A stretch of 64,000 nucleotides of DNA from Candidatus Sumerlaeaceae bacterium (GCA_019695055.1 JAIBAT010000005.1:53406-117405); one strand, 5' to 3'. Shown: positions 50,172-57,880, numbered from the stretch's first letter. Program-made: numbers and translations. The notes: generated by a model not told the origin, from the sequence alone.

Positions 50172-51416
50172 TCAGAACTCCGGGCCAAGAACTCCCGCGA
50201 ACTCCATCACCTTCTCGATCACCTCACCCACAGCCTTGTTTGGGGTGGAGGCACCGGCCGTAAAGCCAATGGTTGCCGGCAGCGTTGGCAACCAGTTTTC
50301 AGAAATCTCGGTTTCGGCGCTGTTCCAGCGCTTGTGGCGAATCTGCGTCGGGGAAACCAGATAAGAGGCGTCCTCGATGTGGTAGGCGGGGGCGTAATGC
50401 CCCGCGATCTCGATGAGGTGGGTGGTGTTCGAACTGTTGAAGCCACCGACAACGAGTATCAAATCCGGCTTTTGCGATCCCATGGCGTGGACCGCGTCCT
50501 GGCGCTCCTGAGTGGCCGAGCAGATCGTGTCGAAATTGCGGAAGTGATCATCCACAGTGTCGAGGCCGTAGCGGTCGATCATGGCCTCGCGCAGCATATC
50601 GGCGATTTCCAGCGATTCGCTGCTTAGCATCGTGGTTTGGTTGGCCACGCCCACACGCTGCAAATCGCGGGTAGGCTCAAAGCCCTCGGACGTGGCCCGT
50701 GAGAATTTATCAGATATGGTTGCTGCGGAAACTGAGCCGCGGATGAAATTGCAGACGACATCCGCCTCGGCCTTGTCGCGGACCACAAGATAGCGACCAC
50801 CGGGGTATTGCGTCACCCGTGAACTGGTACCGATGGTCTCCTCGTGGCTATACTTGCCGTGGATGATGGCCGTGAAGCCGTCCTTTGCATACTTTTCGAC
50901 GCGCTTCCAAACGTGGACGACGGAGCCGCAGGTTGTGTCGACAAGTGTGACTCCAAGCTGGCGCAGTTGCTCCACTTCGGCAACGCTGGCGCCAAAAGCG
51001 GGGAGAATGACCACATCGTCCGGCCGCAATTGATCGAGGGTGGTGCCGTTGGCGTACTGGCCGTGAAGAAACTCAATCCCCATTTCCCGCATCCGGCGGT
51101 TCACACCGGGGTTGTGGATGATCTCGGTGGTCAGAAAAACCCGTCGCTCGGGGAACATGCGGCGCGTCTGGTAGGCGAAATCCACGGCCTTGTCGACGCC
51201 GTAGCAGAAACCGAATTCGCGGGCCAGGACGAGCCGCAGGGAGCCGACCTGAAGCGTGTAATCGTTGTTCCGGAGCTGCTCCACGATGGGCCCGTGGTAG
51301 TCACTGACGATCTCATCCTGCACGGCGGACTTGAGACCAAACCCGTGGCGATAGATGCCCGTGGCATCGGGTTTGCCGACCACAGTGTTGGGGGAGGATG
51401 TGGGTTTGTCCGTCAT
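50172..51416 (-). CDS. ispH: 4-hydroxy-3-methylbut-2-enyl diphosphate reductase
   Basis: Last enzyme of the MEP isoprenoid pathway, a 4Fe-4S protein that gives IPP and DMAPP. The three cluster Cys are C71 ('FGFCYGVDKAV'), C163 ('DTTCGSVVHVW') and C299 ('DTICSATQER'). Other motifs are 'TTEIIHNPGVNRRMRE' and 'VVGGFNSSNTTHL'. At 414 residues it is of the long type found in cyanobacteria and plants rather than the 315-residue enterobacterial type. It carries an N-terminal extension of about 60 residues. The ATG shown was chosen over an upstream start lacking support. A homopurine tract lies about 190 bases upstream. Confidence 0.94.
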   Translation of the reverse strand: MTDKPTSSPNTVVGKPDATGIYRHGFGLKSAVQDEIVSDYHGPIVEQLRNNDYTLQVGSLRLVLAREFGFCYGVDKAVDFAYQTRRMFPERRVFLTTEIIHNPGVNRRMREMGIEFLHGQYANGTTLDQLRPDDVVILPAFGASVAEVEQLRQLGVTLVDTTCGSVVHVWKRVEKYAKDGFTAIIHGKYSHEETIGTSSRVTQYPGGRYLVVRDKAEADVVCNFIRGSVSAATISDKFSRATSEGFEPTRDLQRVGVANQTTMLSSESLEIADMLREAMIDRYGLDTVDDHFRNFDTICSATQERQDAVHAMGSQKPDLILVVGGFNSSNTTHLIEIAGHYAPAYHIEDASYLVSPTQIRHKRWNSAETEISENWLPTLPATIGFTAGASTPNKAVGEVIEKVMEFAGVLGPEF

Positions 51417-52030
51417 TGTGCAAGCGAGCTGGCGGGATTGCGCCGGCGTTGTGGGATATAGCGTGAAACCGTGTTGGTATTCGACAGCCAGGTTTCGCAC
51501 CACGAAGGCCCTGGCTAATCGAGGTCCGGGATCAGGTACGGGCCGTCAACCGTCCAACTCAGGCGCACCGAAAATCGAGTTTCAGCAGTTCCTCCCTTTT
51601 GTAGAGGGGGGAGGGGGAGGGGGGGGGTACCATGACCGTGCACAAATCCTTTCGTACCAACGATCCTTATGTTTCAAGATGGTGTTTAAACCGATCTAAT
51701 AGGTTTGCGAAAACCGATCCAAATGCACATGAAAGTGCACCTTCTTTGCCCGTAAAGCGCGGCCTGGCTGGGCAAATGGAGTGGTTTGGCAATGGGCCAT
51801 AAGTCTTACAGTCCTTTCAAAGAACAGTGCGCTGTGAAGGGTGGGATTCCCCCTTCATCCGGCTTCCAGGCGAAGGGGGACAATCTGGAAGATCGAGACC
51901 GACTTGAACTGGGAACGGATATAGCACGGGCGGAAACGGTTTGCCTATTCCCACAGGACCCCTTGCAGCCACTTACAGACCCATAAAGTGCAATCGCCCA
52001 ATATGTTATGGTCAGAGAGTGCAGCAGGAA
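51417..52030. other. Intergenic region of about 610 bases between ispH and the second prepilin gene
   Basis: No gene is supported here. It holds the purine tract described next, an AT-richer stretch with 'GTTTAAAC', and the 3' untranslated part of the prepilin transcript. Short open frames in it have no ribosome site or recognisable product. Confidence 0.5.
51603..51628 (-). repeat. Homopurine tract: inverted copy of the C8-9/T/C/T/C6 element
   Basis: Read on the ispH strand it is TA-C9-T-C5-T-C6-T-C, followed by CAAAAGGGAGGAA. Layout and orientation relative to the downstream gene match the tract upstream of the exbB-like gene. Confidence 0.88.
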
Positions 52031-52032
52031 CC

Positions 52033-52068
52033 AAAAGAAAAAGCCCGCAGGCGGTGTCGCCTGCGGGC
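52033..52068 (-). terminator. Rho-independent terminator after the second prepilin gene
   Basis: Perfect 11-base stem GCCCGCAGGCG/CGCCTGCGGGC with a four-base loop. On the minus strand it is followed by TTTTTCTTTT. It lies 30 bases after the prepilin stop. Confidence 0.9.
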
Positions 52069-52097
52069 CAATCATCGGAATCTTGGTCTTGCCCTTG

Positions 52098-52817
52098 CTA
52101 CGGTACCGCGTTGTAAATGTTTTGCAACCGGTCAATAGTAGGCAGCAATGTGTACTTGGGGCCAGCAGGGCCACCAAATCGCACAATGTCACCAACTGAA
52201 ACGGTGCCGTTTGTTGGGTCGTAGTCCACACCAGCCGCACGGACTGCAGCCGTGTAGTTGCTCTGGCCGCCGCCAAACGCATTAACCCTGTCAGGGCCAG
52301 CACATACAATATGCCAGGATGCGCCCGAACATGCCGCGTAGCCGCGCATTTGGCTGGTACCCAGAAAGCTGCTCTGCTGGGAGAGGGTTCTTGCGTCGAC
52401 ATAGTCGTAGCATTCATAATCCGTAATCGGCAAACCCGTGTCGGCACTGAGGGCATATTTTACCGTACTGTTGATGAACGGATCTTGAAATACGGAGGTG
52501 ATGTACGCGATTGGAGTTGTGATCCAAACAAACCGGGAACTTATTCCCGTAATTCCGGCGTAGAAGCAGCTATTGCCATTGATGTTACCGCTACCCGTCA
52601 GTCTCCAAGGCGAATTCGGGGCTATAATTGGTGGATAGCAATTGTTGTCCACACAATAAGATTCTATTCCCGTGGTCAGGCTTCGCATATCGGCCTTGGC
52701 GCGGCTGACCTTGGCGCGCATTTGCGCTTCCAGGAAGTTTGGTACTGCGATCGCTGCGAGAATCGCGATGATGGCCACCACGATCAGCAGTTCGATCAAC
52801 GTAAATGCTTTACGCAT
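52098..52817 (-). CDS. Second prepilin-like protein with YDPTNGTVS motif
   Basis: A 239-residue pseudopilin-like protein. The leader is only 'MRKA', cut before 'FTLIELLIVVAIIAILAA', with Ala at the -1 position and Glu at +5. 'VPNFLEAQMRAKVSRAKAD' follows, nearly the same as in the prepilin near 12.8 kb. The mature domain contains several Cys ('YCVDNNCYPP', 'CFYAG', 'YECYD', 'YAACSGASWHIVCAGPD'). Near the end it carries 'YDPTNGTVSVGDIVR', with a further 27-residue tail ('GPKYTLLPTIDRLQNIYN'). AAGGAG precedes the ATG. It is a single-gene transcript bounded by a terminator. No assembly genes are adjacent. Confidence 0.85.
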   Translation of the reverse strand: MRKAFTLIELLIVVAIIAILAAIAVPNFLEAQMRAKVSRAKADMRSLTTGIESYCVDNNCYPPIIAPNSPWRLTGSGNINGNSCFYAGITGISSRFVWITTPIAYITSVFQDPFINSTVKYALSADTGLPITDYECYDYVDARTLSQQSSFLGTSQMRGYAACSGASWHIVCAGPDRVNAFGGGQSNYTAAVRAAGVDYDPTNGTVSVGDIVRFGGPAGPKYTLLPTIDRLQNIYNAVP

Positions 52818-53016
52818 GATACTGCTCCTTTATAATGAGAGATGAATTGCGCGGGTCATCGTTATCACAAAATTGCAGAGGCGATGGCAAGTGCGATTTA
52901 CGGGTATTTTTATTTTTCACCGGACGAGCAATGTAAGCGCTTTTTTCACGAAATTCGGCCCGCATGGGCGTTTTGGGACTATGCGGGGACCGTCCTTGCC
53001 GGCCAATAAAAGCGGC

Positions 53017-53298
53017 CTAAAGGTACTCGGAAAGCTGTTCCACCAGCTCAAACTCGATGGACGACGCCAATTCGCCGCCGATGGCCTCGAAAAGGGATTC
53101 CACCTGGGCTTTCTGGGCATACACGGTCACAATGGCCAGCACCGCGCTGCGCCAGACGTCCTGGTCGTCCACCTCGGCCACCGCGCAGTTGTAATTGGTG
53201 CGCAGCCGATGAATGGTGCGTTTGAGCACGCTGCGCTTGTCCTTCAGGGAGTTGGCGTCGGGGATATGGAGCCGGACGCGGAGGAGGCCGATGATCAT
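53017..53298 (-). CDS. DUF503 family protein (YlxP-like)
   Basis: A 93-residue protein of the DUF503 family, small alpha-beta proteins often found near ribosome-binding factor genes. The family pattern is seen in 'IGLLRVRLHIPDANSLKDKR' followed by 'RSVLKRTIHRLR', then 'NCAVAEVDDQDVW' and 'RSAVLAIVTVYAQ'. No ribosome binding site is evident before the ATG. A short AATTCTG repeat array lies 15 bases upstream. It diverges from rpmG. The function is not established; YlxP has been connected with ribosome or translation roles only by context. Confidence 0.85.
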   Translation of the reverse strand: MIIGLLRVRLHIPDANSLKDKRSVLKRTIHRLRTNYNCAVAEVDDQDVWRSAVLAIVTVYAQKAQVESLFEAIGGELASSIEFELVEQLSEYL

Positions 53299-53312
53299 GG
53301 GAGAATAGAAGC

Positions 53313-53345
53313 AATTCTGAATTCTGAATTCTCAATTCTGAATTT
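53313..53345. repeat. Heptamer repeat array R1 (AATTCTG units)
   Basis: Four or five near-perfect copies of AATTCTG (one with C for G) in tandem. The unit differs by one base from the AGTTCTG unit of the arrays at 55.4, 57.3 and 57.9 kb. It lies between the divergent DUF503 and rpmG genes. Confidence 0.85.
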
Positions 53346-53442
53346 GGGCCTCCCGGGGGGCGAGAGGCTGATTTGCCCCGCAGGGAATGAAATGGGCCGC
53401 CGGTAGTAGCATTTCCGGACCTAAAATACTGGAGATAGCACG

Positions 53443-53604
53443 ATGGCCAAGAAGGGCAACCGGATTCACGTGAAGCTTCGCAGCAGCGAAAGCCCGCACG
53501 TGTACCACACGACCAAGAACAAGGCGAACACGCCGGCGCGCATGGAGATCAAGAAGTATGACCCGGTGCTGCGCAAGCATGTGATGTTCAAGGAAGAAAA
53601 ATAA
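53443..53604 (+). CDS. rpmG: 50S ribosomal protein L33
   Basis: A 53-residue ribosomal protein that is short enough to be overlooked. It begins '[17 protein letters not shown]' and continues '[20 protein letters not shown]' and '[15 protein letters not shown]', matching L33 well. It lacks the two CxxC pairs of the zinc form, so it is the zinc-independent (C-minus) type. GGAG lies eight bases before the ATG. It is not next to rpmB or other ribosomal protein genes; DUF503 lies divergent on one side and nadA follows on the other. An inverted repeat with a T-run lies just downstream. Confidence 0.95.
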   Translation: MAKKGNRIHVKLRSSESPHVYHTTKNKANTPARMEIKKYDPVLRKHVMFKEEK

Positions 53605-53610
53605 CTTCTT

Positions 53611-53700
53611 ACCGCAGAGGGCGCAGAGAACGCAGAGAATTCCCAAGGGCCAATTTCCTTGTTCTCTCTGCGTTCTCAGCGGCCTCTGCGGTAGATTTTT
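53611..53700. repeat. Inverted repeat with CGCAGAG motifs, possible terminator of rpmG
   Basis: Arms ACCGCAGAGG...CGCAGAGAA and TTCTCTCTGCG...CCTCTGCGGT, about 29 bases each, are nearly complementary around a 22-base centre. A run of T follows on the plus strand (ATTTTTTG). CGCAGAG-type pairs of this kind are common intergenic repeats in several phyla. Confidence 0.7.
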
Positions 53701-53765
53701 TGACCCTTTCCCCCCAGACTTGCCGTTTCCGAATAAACGGCCATCTCTTCACTTAGAGGCGTAAT

Positions 53766-54719
53766 ATGAGCGCCACCGCCACACCTGACGTTGCAGCACT
53801 TTCGCAGGAGATTCGTCGTCTCGCGAAGGCTAAGAACGCGGTTATCCTTGCGCACAATTACCAGGTTCCCGAAGTCCAGGAGATCTCGGATCACGTGGGC
53901 GACAGCCTGGGGTTGGCCCTTGAGGCGCAAAAGACGAGTGCAGACCTGATTGTGTTTTGTGGGGTGCACTTCATGGCGGAGTCCGCCAAGATCCTGAACC
54001 CTGAGAAGAAGGTTCTGCTGCCAAATCTGGCTGCCGGTTGTTCGCTTGCAGACTCCATCACGGCGGAAAGCCTTTCGGATTGGAAGGAAAAGTATCCGGG
54101 GCGCGCCGTGGTGACCTACGTGAATTCCACGGCGGAGGTTAAGGCGCTGAGCGACATCTGTTGCACGTCGGCCAATGCGGCGTCGGTGGTGCGCAGCCTG
54201 TCGACGGACAAGATTCTTTTTACCCCTGATCGCAACCTTGGCCGCTGGGTGGCGAGCCAGGTTCCCGAAAAGGACGTGGTGATTTACGACGGCTGCTGCC
54301 CGATTCACGACGTGCTGCGCGGATCAAACGTGACGCGGGTGAGGGATTTGCTGCCCGGAGCGGTGCTCATCGCCCACCCCGAGTGCCGCGAGGATATCGT
54401 GGAGATGGCCGATGCGGTTGCCAGCACGACGGGAATGATGAGCGCCGTGGGCAAATTCCCCGACGCAAAAACCTTTATCATTGCCACGGAAAATGGCATT
54501 ATACACCAGCTCAAGAAGCGCTACCCGGACAAGGAATTCGTGGTGGCCGATGGCTGCATCGGCTGCCGGCTCAACTGCCCCTATATGAAGTGTATTGGCC
54601 TCGAAGAAGTGGAACGCTCCTTGCGCGAGGAGGTCTTTGAGGTCACGGTGGATGCTGATGTCGCCGCCGGTGCCCGTCGTGCCTTGGAGCGGATGATTGC
54701 TGTTCCACGGGACAATTAG
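53766..54719 (+). CDS. nadA: Quinolinate synthase
   Basis: 4Fe-4S enzyme that condenses iminoaspartate with dihydroxyacetone phosphate to make quinolinate for NAD synthesis. The 317-residue product has the family motifs 'VILAHNYQVPEVQEISDHVG', 'VFCGVHFMAESAKILNP', 'TYVNSTAEVKALSD', 'APHPECRED'-type 'IAHPECREDIVEMAD', and 'TENGIIHQLKKRYPDKEF'. Probable cluster ligands are Cys in 'SDICCTSANA', 'HPECRED' and 'CIGCRLNCPYMKCI'. Length is normal. nadB and nadC are not adjacent. The gene is followed by a toxin-antitoxin-like pair with no clear functional link. Confidence 0.95.
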   Translation: MSATATPDVAALSQEIRRLAKAKNAVILAHNYQVPEVQEISDHVGDSLGLALEAQKTSADLIVFCGVHFMAESAKILNPEKKVLLPNLAAGCSLADSITAESLSDWKEKYPGRAVVTYVNSTAEVKALSDICCTSANAASVVRSLSTDKILFTPDRNLGRWVASQVPEKDVVIYDGCCPIHDVLRGSNVTRVRDLLPGAVLIAHPECREDIVEMADAVASTTGMMSAVGKFPDAKTFIIATENGIIHQLKKRYPDKEFVVADGCIGCRLNCPYMKCIGLEEVERSLREEVFEVTVDADVAAGARRALERMIAVPRDN

Positions 54720-54783
54720 TGTTTGATTGTCCTCGGGGAATTCTGATAGTTCCCTATGTCCATTGACTGCAGGAAAGCCCATA

Positions 54784-55092
54784 TTGGAGCTGGTGCGGGA
54801 GGCCTCGTCAAAGCGGCGCCTGTACCTCCCGCACGCTTTGCGCCAAATGGCCCGTCCTGACCGCATGATTGCCGTAGCGGAGGTTGCCAATGTTGTAACA
54901 TCGGGAACCCTGATCGAAGACTATCCGGAAGACCCGCGCGGCCACAGTTGTCTCCTGTGTGGAGGCGGTGAGAATGGCCGCCCGATACACGTTGTATGTG
55001 CCCCGAAAGAAGACTATCTTGCCGTAATTACGGCTTATCTGCCTGATCCCGACGAATGGTCTGATAATTTTACGGTGAGAAAACCGAAATGA
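54784..55092 (+). CDS. DUF4258-like protein, probable toxin of a TA-like pair
   Basis: A 102-residue protein matching the DUF4258 pattern: an N-terminal helix with 'YLPHALRQMARPDRMIAVAE', then 'VANVVTSGTLIEDYPEDPRG', a Cys pair in 'SCLLCGGGENGRPIHVVCAP', and a closing 'TAYLPDPDEW'. The last pattern is a hallmark of RelE/BrnT-like small toxins. A TTG start was chosen because AGGAAA lies seven bases upstream; other upstream starts lack such a site. The gene overlaps the zinc-finger gene by four bases. Its position after nadA and the coupled start suggest a toxin-antitoxin module, but no activity can be read from the sequence. Confidence 0.75.
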   Translation: MELVREASSKRRLYLPHALRQMARPDRMIAVAEVANVVTSGTLIEDYPEDPRGHSCLLCGGGENGRPIHVVCAPKEDYLAVITAYLPDPDEWSDNFTVRKPK

Positions 55093-55301
55093 AATGCATT
55101 CATTGCCAGGGTGAGATGGAGCGAGGCCTTACGCCGGTCCACTTGGATCGGGCCGGTTGCCATATTACACTGGATGGGATTCCTGCGTGGGTCTGCTCAC
55201 AATGTGGTGAACCCTATTTCGAGGAATCCGAAGTGGCGAAATTGCAGGAATTGATTCGTTCGGTTGAATCTCAGGCACAGGCTCTTGCAGAAAGCGCCTG
55301 A
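55089..55301 (+). CDS. YgiT-type zinc finger protein, probable antitoxin
   Basis: A 70-residue protein with two CxxC pairs, 'MKCIHCQGEM' and 'WVCSQCGEPYFEE', forming a zinc finger of the YgiT/MqsA N-terminal type. 'LDRAGCHITLDGIPAW' lies between them and a helix with 'VAKLQELIRSVESQAQ' ends the protein. Unlike full MqsA, it has no helix-turn-helix domain. It starts at ATGA overlapping the stop of the DUF4258 gene. DUF4258 and YgiT-type proteins are often found as a pair in bacterial genomes, which supports a TA-like role with this protein as antitoxin. Confidence 0.78.
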   Translation: MKCIHCQGEMERGLTPVHLDRAGCHITLDGIPAWVCSQCGEPYFEESEVAKLQELIRSVESQAQALAESA

Positions 55302-55377
55302 CCACGCACGAGTTTTTCTTCTCTGTGCTTTTGTGGTTTGCCGTGTCCGATAATCCTTAGTACCGTTTTTGCCTTTG

Positions 55378-55410
55378 ACTCAGAACTCAGAACCCAGAAC
55401 TCAGAACTCA
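55378..55410. repeat. Heptamer repeat array R2 (CAGAACT units) abutting fmt
   Basis: Four tandem units CAGAACT, one with C at the last base, ending at the fmt start codon. It shares the 16-mer CTCAGAACCCAGAACT with the arrays at 57.3 kb (inverted) and 57.9 kb (direct). Confidence 0.9.
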
Positions 55411-56396
55411 TGAACATTATCTACATGGGCACTCCCGGCTTTGCCGTGCCGGCGCTGAAGCGTCTTGCGGGATCGCGCCATCAAGTGTCCGCGGTGGTCT
55501 GCCAGCCGGACCGCCCGGTGGGGCGCGGGCAGAAGATGCACATGCCGGCCGTCAAGGAGGAGGCGCTCGCCCACAATTTGATCGTCCTGCAGCCGGAGAA
55601 GATCAAGAATTGCGCCTTTGACCAGGTGCTCAAGACTTACAACCCCGACATCATCGTGGTGGTGGCCTACGGGAAGATCATCCCGCCGGAAATCCTGAAA
55701 CTTCCGAAGTATGGCTGCCTGAACATCCACGCATCGCTGCTGCCGAAGTACCGCGGCGCCGCCCCCATACAGTGGGCCATCATCCGCGGCGAGACAAAGA
55801 CTGGCGTGACCATCATGCAGCTGGACGAGGGACTCGATACCGGTCCGATCATAGCCACCGAAGAAATCGAAATTCTTACCGACGACGATACCCTGAGCGT
55901 GTCGAACATGCTGAGCGTTCTCGGCGCGGAGCTGCTCATGAAGGTTCTCGACGCCATCGAGACGACGGGCGAGGTCATCGCCGAGCCGCAGGATGATTCG
56001 CGTTCCACCCTGGCGCCACTGCTACAGAAAAAGGATGGATTGCTGGATTGGACGGAATCCACCGAGAGCCTGATCTGCCGCATCCATGGCCTGCATCCGT
56101 GGCCGGGCGCCTTCAGCTTTCTCAGCGGCAAGCCGTGGAAGTTCCTCAAGGCTGAGCCCTTTGATGATTCCACGAAGCTCAATTTCCGCACCGCCGATAA
56201 AATGGAGCGCGGCGCCGTGACCGGGCTCATCAAGGGTCTTGGCTTCACAGTACGCACCGGCAGCGGCCACCTGCTTGTTACTTCGTTCCAGGCGCCGGGC
56301 AAGAAGGCCATGGACGGTGCTGATGCGGTCAATGGCAACCTCGTCAAGGTTGGCGATCTCTTTATCAGCGACCCCGCTTTTCTCGAAGGGGAGTAG
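55410..56396 (+). CDS. fmt: Methionyl-tRNA formyltransferase
   Basis: Formylates initiator Met-tRNA using 10-formyl-tetrahydrofolate. The 328-residue product begins 'MNIIYMGTPGFAVPALKRL' and has the catalytic Asn-His-Asp set in 'CLNIHASLLPKYRGAAPIQW' and 'IMQLDEGLDTGPII', followed by the C-terminal OB domain. No ribosome site precedes the ATG because the repeat array runs right up to it, so the first bases of the message are repeat sequence. Length is normal. The lipid A acyltransferase gene starts six bases after the stop. def (peptide deformylase), often adjacent, is absent here. Confidence 0.95.
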   Translation: MNIIYMGTPGFAVPALKRLAGSRHQVSAVVCQPDRPVGRGQKMHMPAVKEEALAHNLIVLQPEKIKNCAFDQVLKTYNPDIIVVVAYGKIIPPEILKLPKYGCLNIHASLLPKYRGAAPIQWAIIRGETKTGVTIMQLDEGLDTGPIIATEEIEILTDDDTLSVSNMLSVLGAELLMKVLDAIETTGEVIAEPQDDSRSTLAPLLQKKDGLLDWTESTESLICRIHGLHPWPGAFSFLSGKPWKFLKAEPFDDSTKLNFRTADKMERGAVTGLIKGLGFTVRTGSGHLLVTSFQAPGKKAMDGADAVNGNLVKVGDLFISDPAFLEGE

Positions 56397-56401
56397 GCCG
56401 G

Positions 56402-57358
56402 GTGCCAGAGGAGCCACAGGAAGCCAAAAATAAGCCGGACGTAACTTCGCAGCCCACTGTCCGGCTCGCCTACCGGCTTCAGTATACGGCCTACCTGGCG
56501 GTTTCATGGCTTCTTGGACGATTTGGCCGCCGGGCGCTCATTCGGTTTTCCGATGCCATCGCCTGGGTTGCTTTTTCCGTCCTGCGAATCCGTCGCAAGC
56601 AAGTCTTTGAGAATCTCCACACGGCGTTCGGCGATTCCAAGCCCACGGCTGAGCTGCGGGACATCGCGAAGTGGTCCTACAGGAATTTCGCGCTGACGTT
56701 TCTGGAACTCGCCCATCCCACGATGTTGAATGGGCAAAACGGAGAATTCTTTGATTCCCCTGAGGGGATGGAGAACCATGCGGCCCTTCCTCCGGGGGCT
56801 CTCATTTTTGTGACCGGGCACTTTGGCAACTGGGAATGCCCGCGCCACTTCACGCACGATCGTGGCATTAAAATGGCCGTATTCGCGAAGCCTCTTCACA
56901 ATCCGCTCATTGATGCAGCCATAACGCGCAAGCGGCAGGAAAGGGGGCTGGATGTCATCATGGCCGCGAAGAACCCGTCGGGGGCCATCCGCGCGTTGCG
57001 GAAGGGATACTACCTGGCGATGCTTGCGGACCAGGACGCCCGCCGACAGGGCATCTTCATCGATTTCTTTGGCAAGCCGGCGTCGACCTTCACCGGCCCG
57101 GCGTTCTTCGCCCGGCGCCTGAACATTCCCCTCATGCCCGCCTTCTACGCGCGAGACCGCTCGCCGGACCGCCGGCTCAAACTGGTCCTCTTCCCCCATA
57201 TCATGGCGGATCCTTCCGCTCCCGAGGAGCAGGAAATCGAGCGCCTGACGGAGTACCATGTGCGAATCCTTGAGGAGATGGTCAGGAAATACCCCGACAA
57301 TTATTTCTGGCACCATCGCCGCTGGAAGACCAGGCCTAAAATGAGTTCTGAGTTCTGA
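56402..57358 (+). CDS. Lipid A biosynthesis acyltransferase (LpxL/HtrB family)
   Basis: Late acyltransferase that adds an acyl chain to lipid A at the inner membrane. The 318-residue product has one N-terminal membrane segment (about residues 30-65) and the H-x4-E catalytic pair in 'VTGHFGNWECPRHF', then 'DQDARRQGIFIDFFG' and 'YFWHHRRWKTRP' at the end, all family-typical. GGGGAG lies nine bases before the GTG start. Its stop codon and last residues ('PKMSSEF') come from the heptamer repeat array R3, so the natural end may have been replaced by the repeat. It follows fmt closely, probably on one transcript. Confidence 0.9.
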   Translation: MPEEPQEAKNKPDVTSQPTVRLAYRLQYTAYLAVSWLLGRFGRRALIRFSDAIAWVAFSVLRIRRKQVFENLHTAFGDSKPTAELRDIAKWSYRNFALTFLELAHPTMLNGQNGEFFDSPEGMENHAALPPGALIFVTGHFGNWECPRHFTHDRGIKMAVFAKPLHNPLIDAAITRKRQERGLDVIMAAKNPSGAIRALRKGYYLAMLADQDARRQGIFIDFFGKPASTFTGPAFFARRLNIPLMPAFYARDRSPDRRLKLVLFPHIMADPSAPEEQEIERLTEYHVRILEEMVRKYPDNYFWHHRRWKTRPKMSSEF

Positions 57359-57375
57359 GTTCTGGGTTCTGAGTT
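57342..57375. repeat. Heptamer repeat array R3 (AGTTCTG units), inverted relative to R2 and R4
   Basis: Four units AGTTCTG, one with G for A, plus a part copy. It includes the stop codon of the acyltransferase gene. Its reverse complement carries the same 16-mer as R2 and R4. It lies about 45 bases before the four-helix-bundle gene. Confidence 0.9.
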
Positions 57376-57419
57376 GCTGGAATTACGACAACCTCTGGTA
57401 ACGAGGAGGGGAGAGCTGA

Positions 57420-57818
57420 ATGCCTGATAGTTTGGTCAAGGACCGAAGTTTCAAGTTTGCGGTTCGGATAGTGAAACTGGCCCGCCACCTTCGGGATGAC
57501 AAACGTGAGTATGATCTTGCGAGCCAGATTCTGCGAGCTGGGACCTCCATTGGGGCTAACATCAATGAGGCACTGGGAGGGCAGAGTGACAAAGACTTTG
57601 CCTCGAAAATGAGCATTGCGGCCAAGGAGGCTCGCGAAACCCTCTACTGGCTAGAATTGCTGGACGAGGCTGGAGTCGTAAAGTCGGAGAAGATAGAAGG
57701 TCTGAGGCGCGAGTGCATCGAGATTCTCCGGATGCTGAAAAGTATTGTACTAACTACCAACCAGAAGATAGAGGCCGCTAATGTTCCGCGTTCCGGATCG
57801 CGCCGGAAAAGCGGTTAG
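57420..57818 (+). CDS. Four-helix bundle protein (S23/23S rRNA IVS-like, Avd-like fold)
   Basis: A 132-residue all-helical protein of the TIGR02436/PF05635 family. Helix patterns are 'FKFAVRIVKLARHLRDDK', 'YDLASQILRAGTSIGANINEA', 'FASKMSIAAKEARETLYWLELL' and 'LRRECIEILRMLKSIVLTT', with the family-typical 'RAGTSIGANINEA' at the loop between helices one and two. AGGAGGGGAG before the ATG is a strong ribosome site. Such proteins were first found as open frames in 23S rRNA intervening sequences and resemble accessory proteins of diversity-generating retroelements. Here the gene stands alone, bounded by inverted heptamer arrays. No reverse transcriptase gene or rRNA is nearby. Confidence 0.85.
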   Translation: MPDSLVKDRSFKFAVRIVKLARHLRDDKREYDLASQILRAGTSIGANINEALGGQSDKDFASKMSIAAKEARETLYWLELLDEAGVVKSEKIEGLRRECIEILRMLKSIVLTTNQKIEAANVPRSGSRRKSG

Positions 57819-57855
57819 ACTTTCAGGCAGTGGTGCAACCGGAGTGATTCTTTGT

Positions 57856-57880
57856 AACTCAGAACTCAGAACCCAGAACT
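57856..57880. repeat. Heptamer repeat array R4 (CAGAACT units)
   Basis: Three units, 'CAGAACTCAGAACCCAGAAC' plus T. It is an inverted match to R3 on the other side of the four-helix-bundle gene and a direct match to R2 before fmt. Confidence 0.9.

Noticed and set aside
53611..53692. CRISPR-like or transposon end repeat
   Set aside because: It is a single inverted repeat with a T-run, with no spacers, no direct repeats of fixed spacing and no transposase gene.
57420..57818. Intervening sequence of a 23S rRNA
   Set aside because: The four-helix-bundle gene belongs to the IVS protein family, but there is no rRNA sequence on either side.
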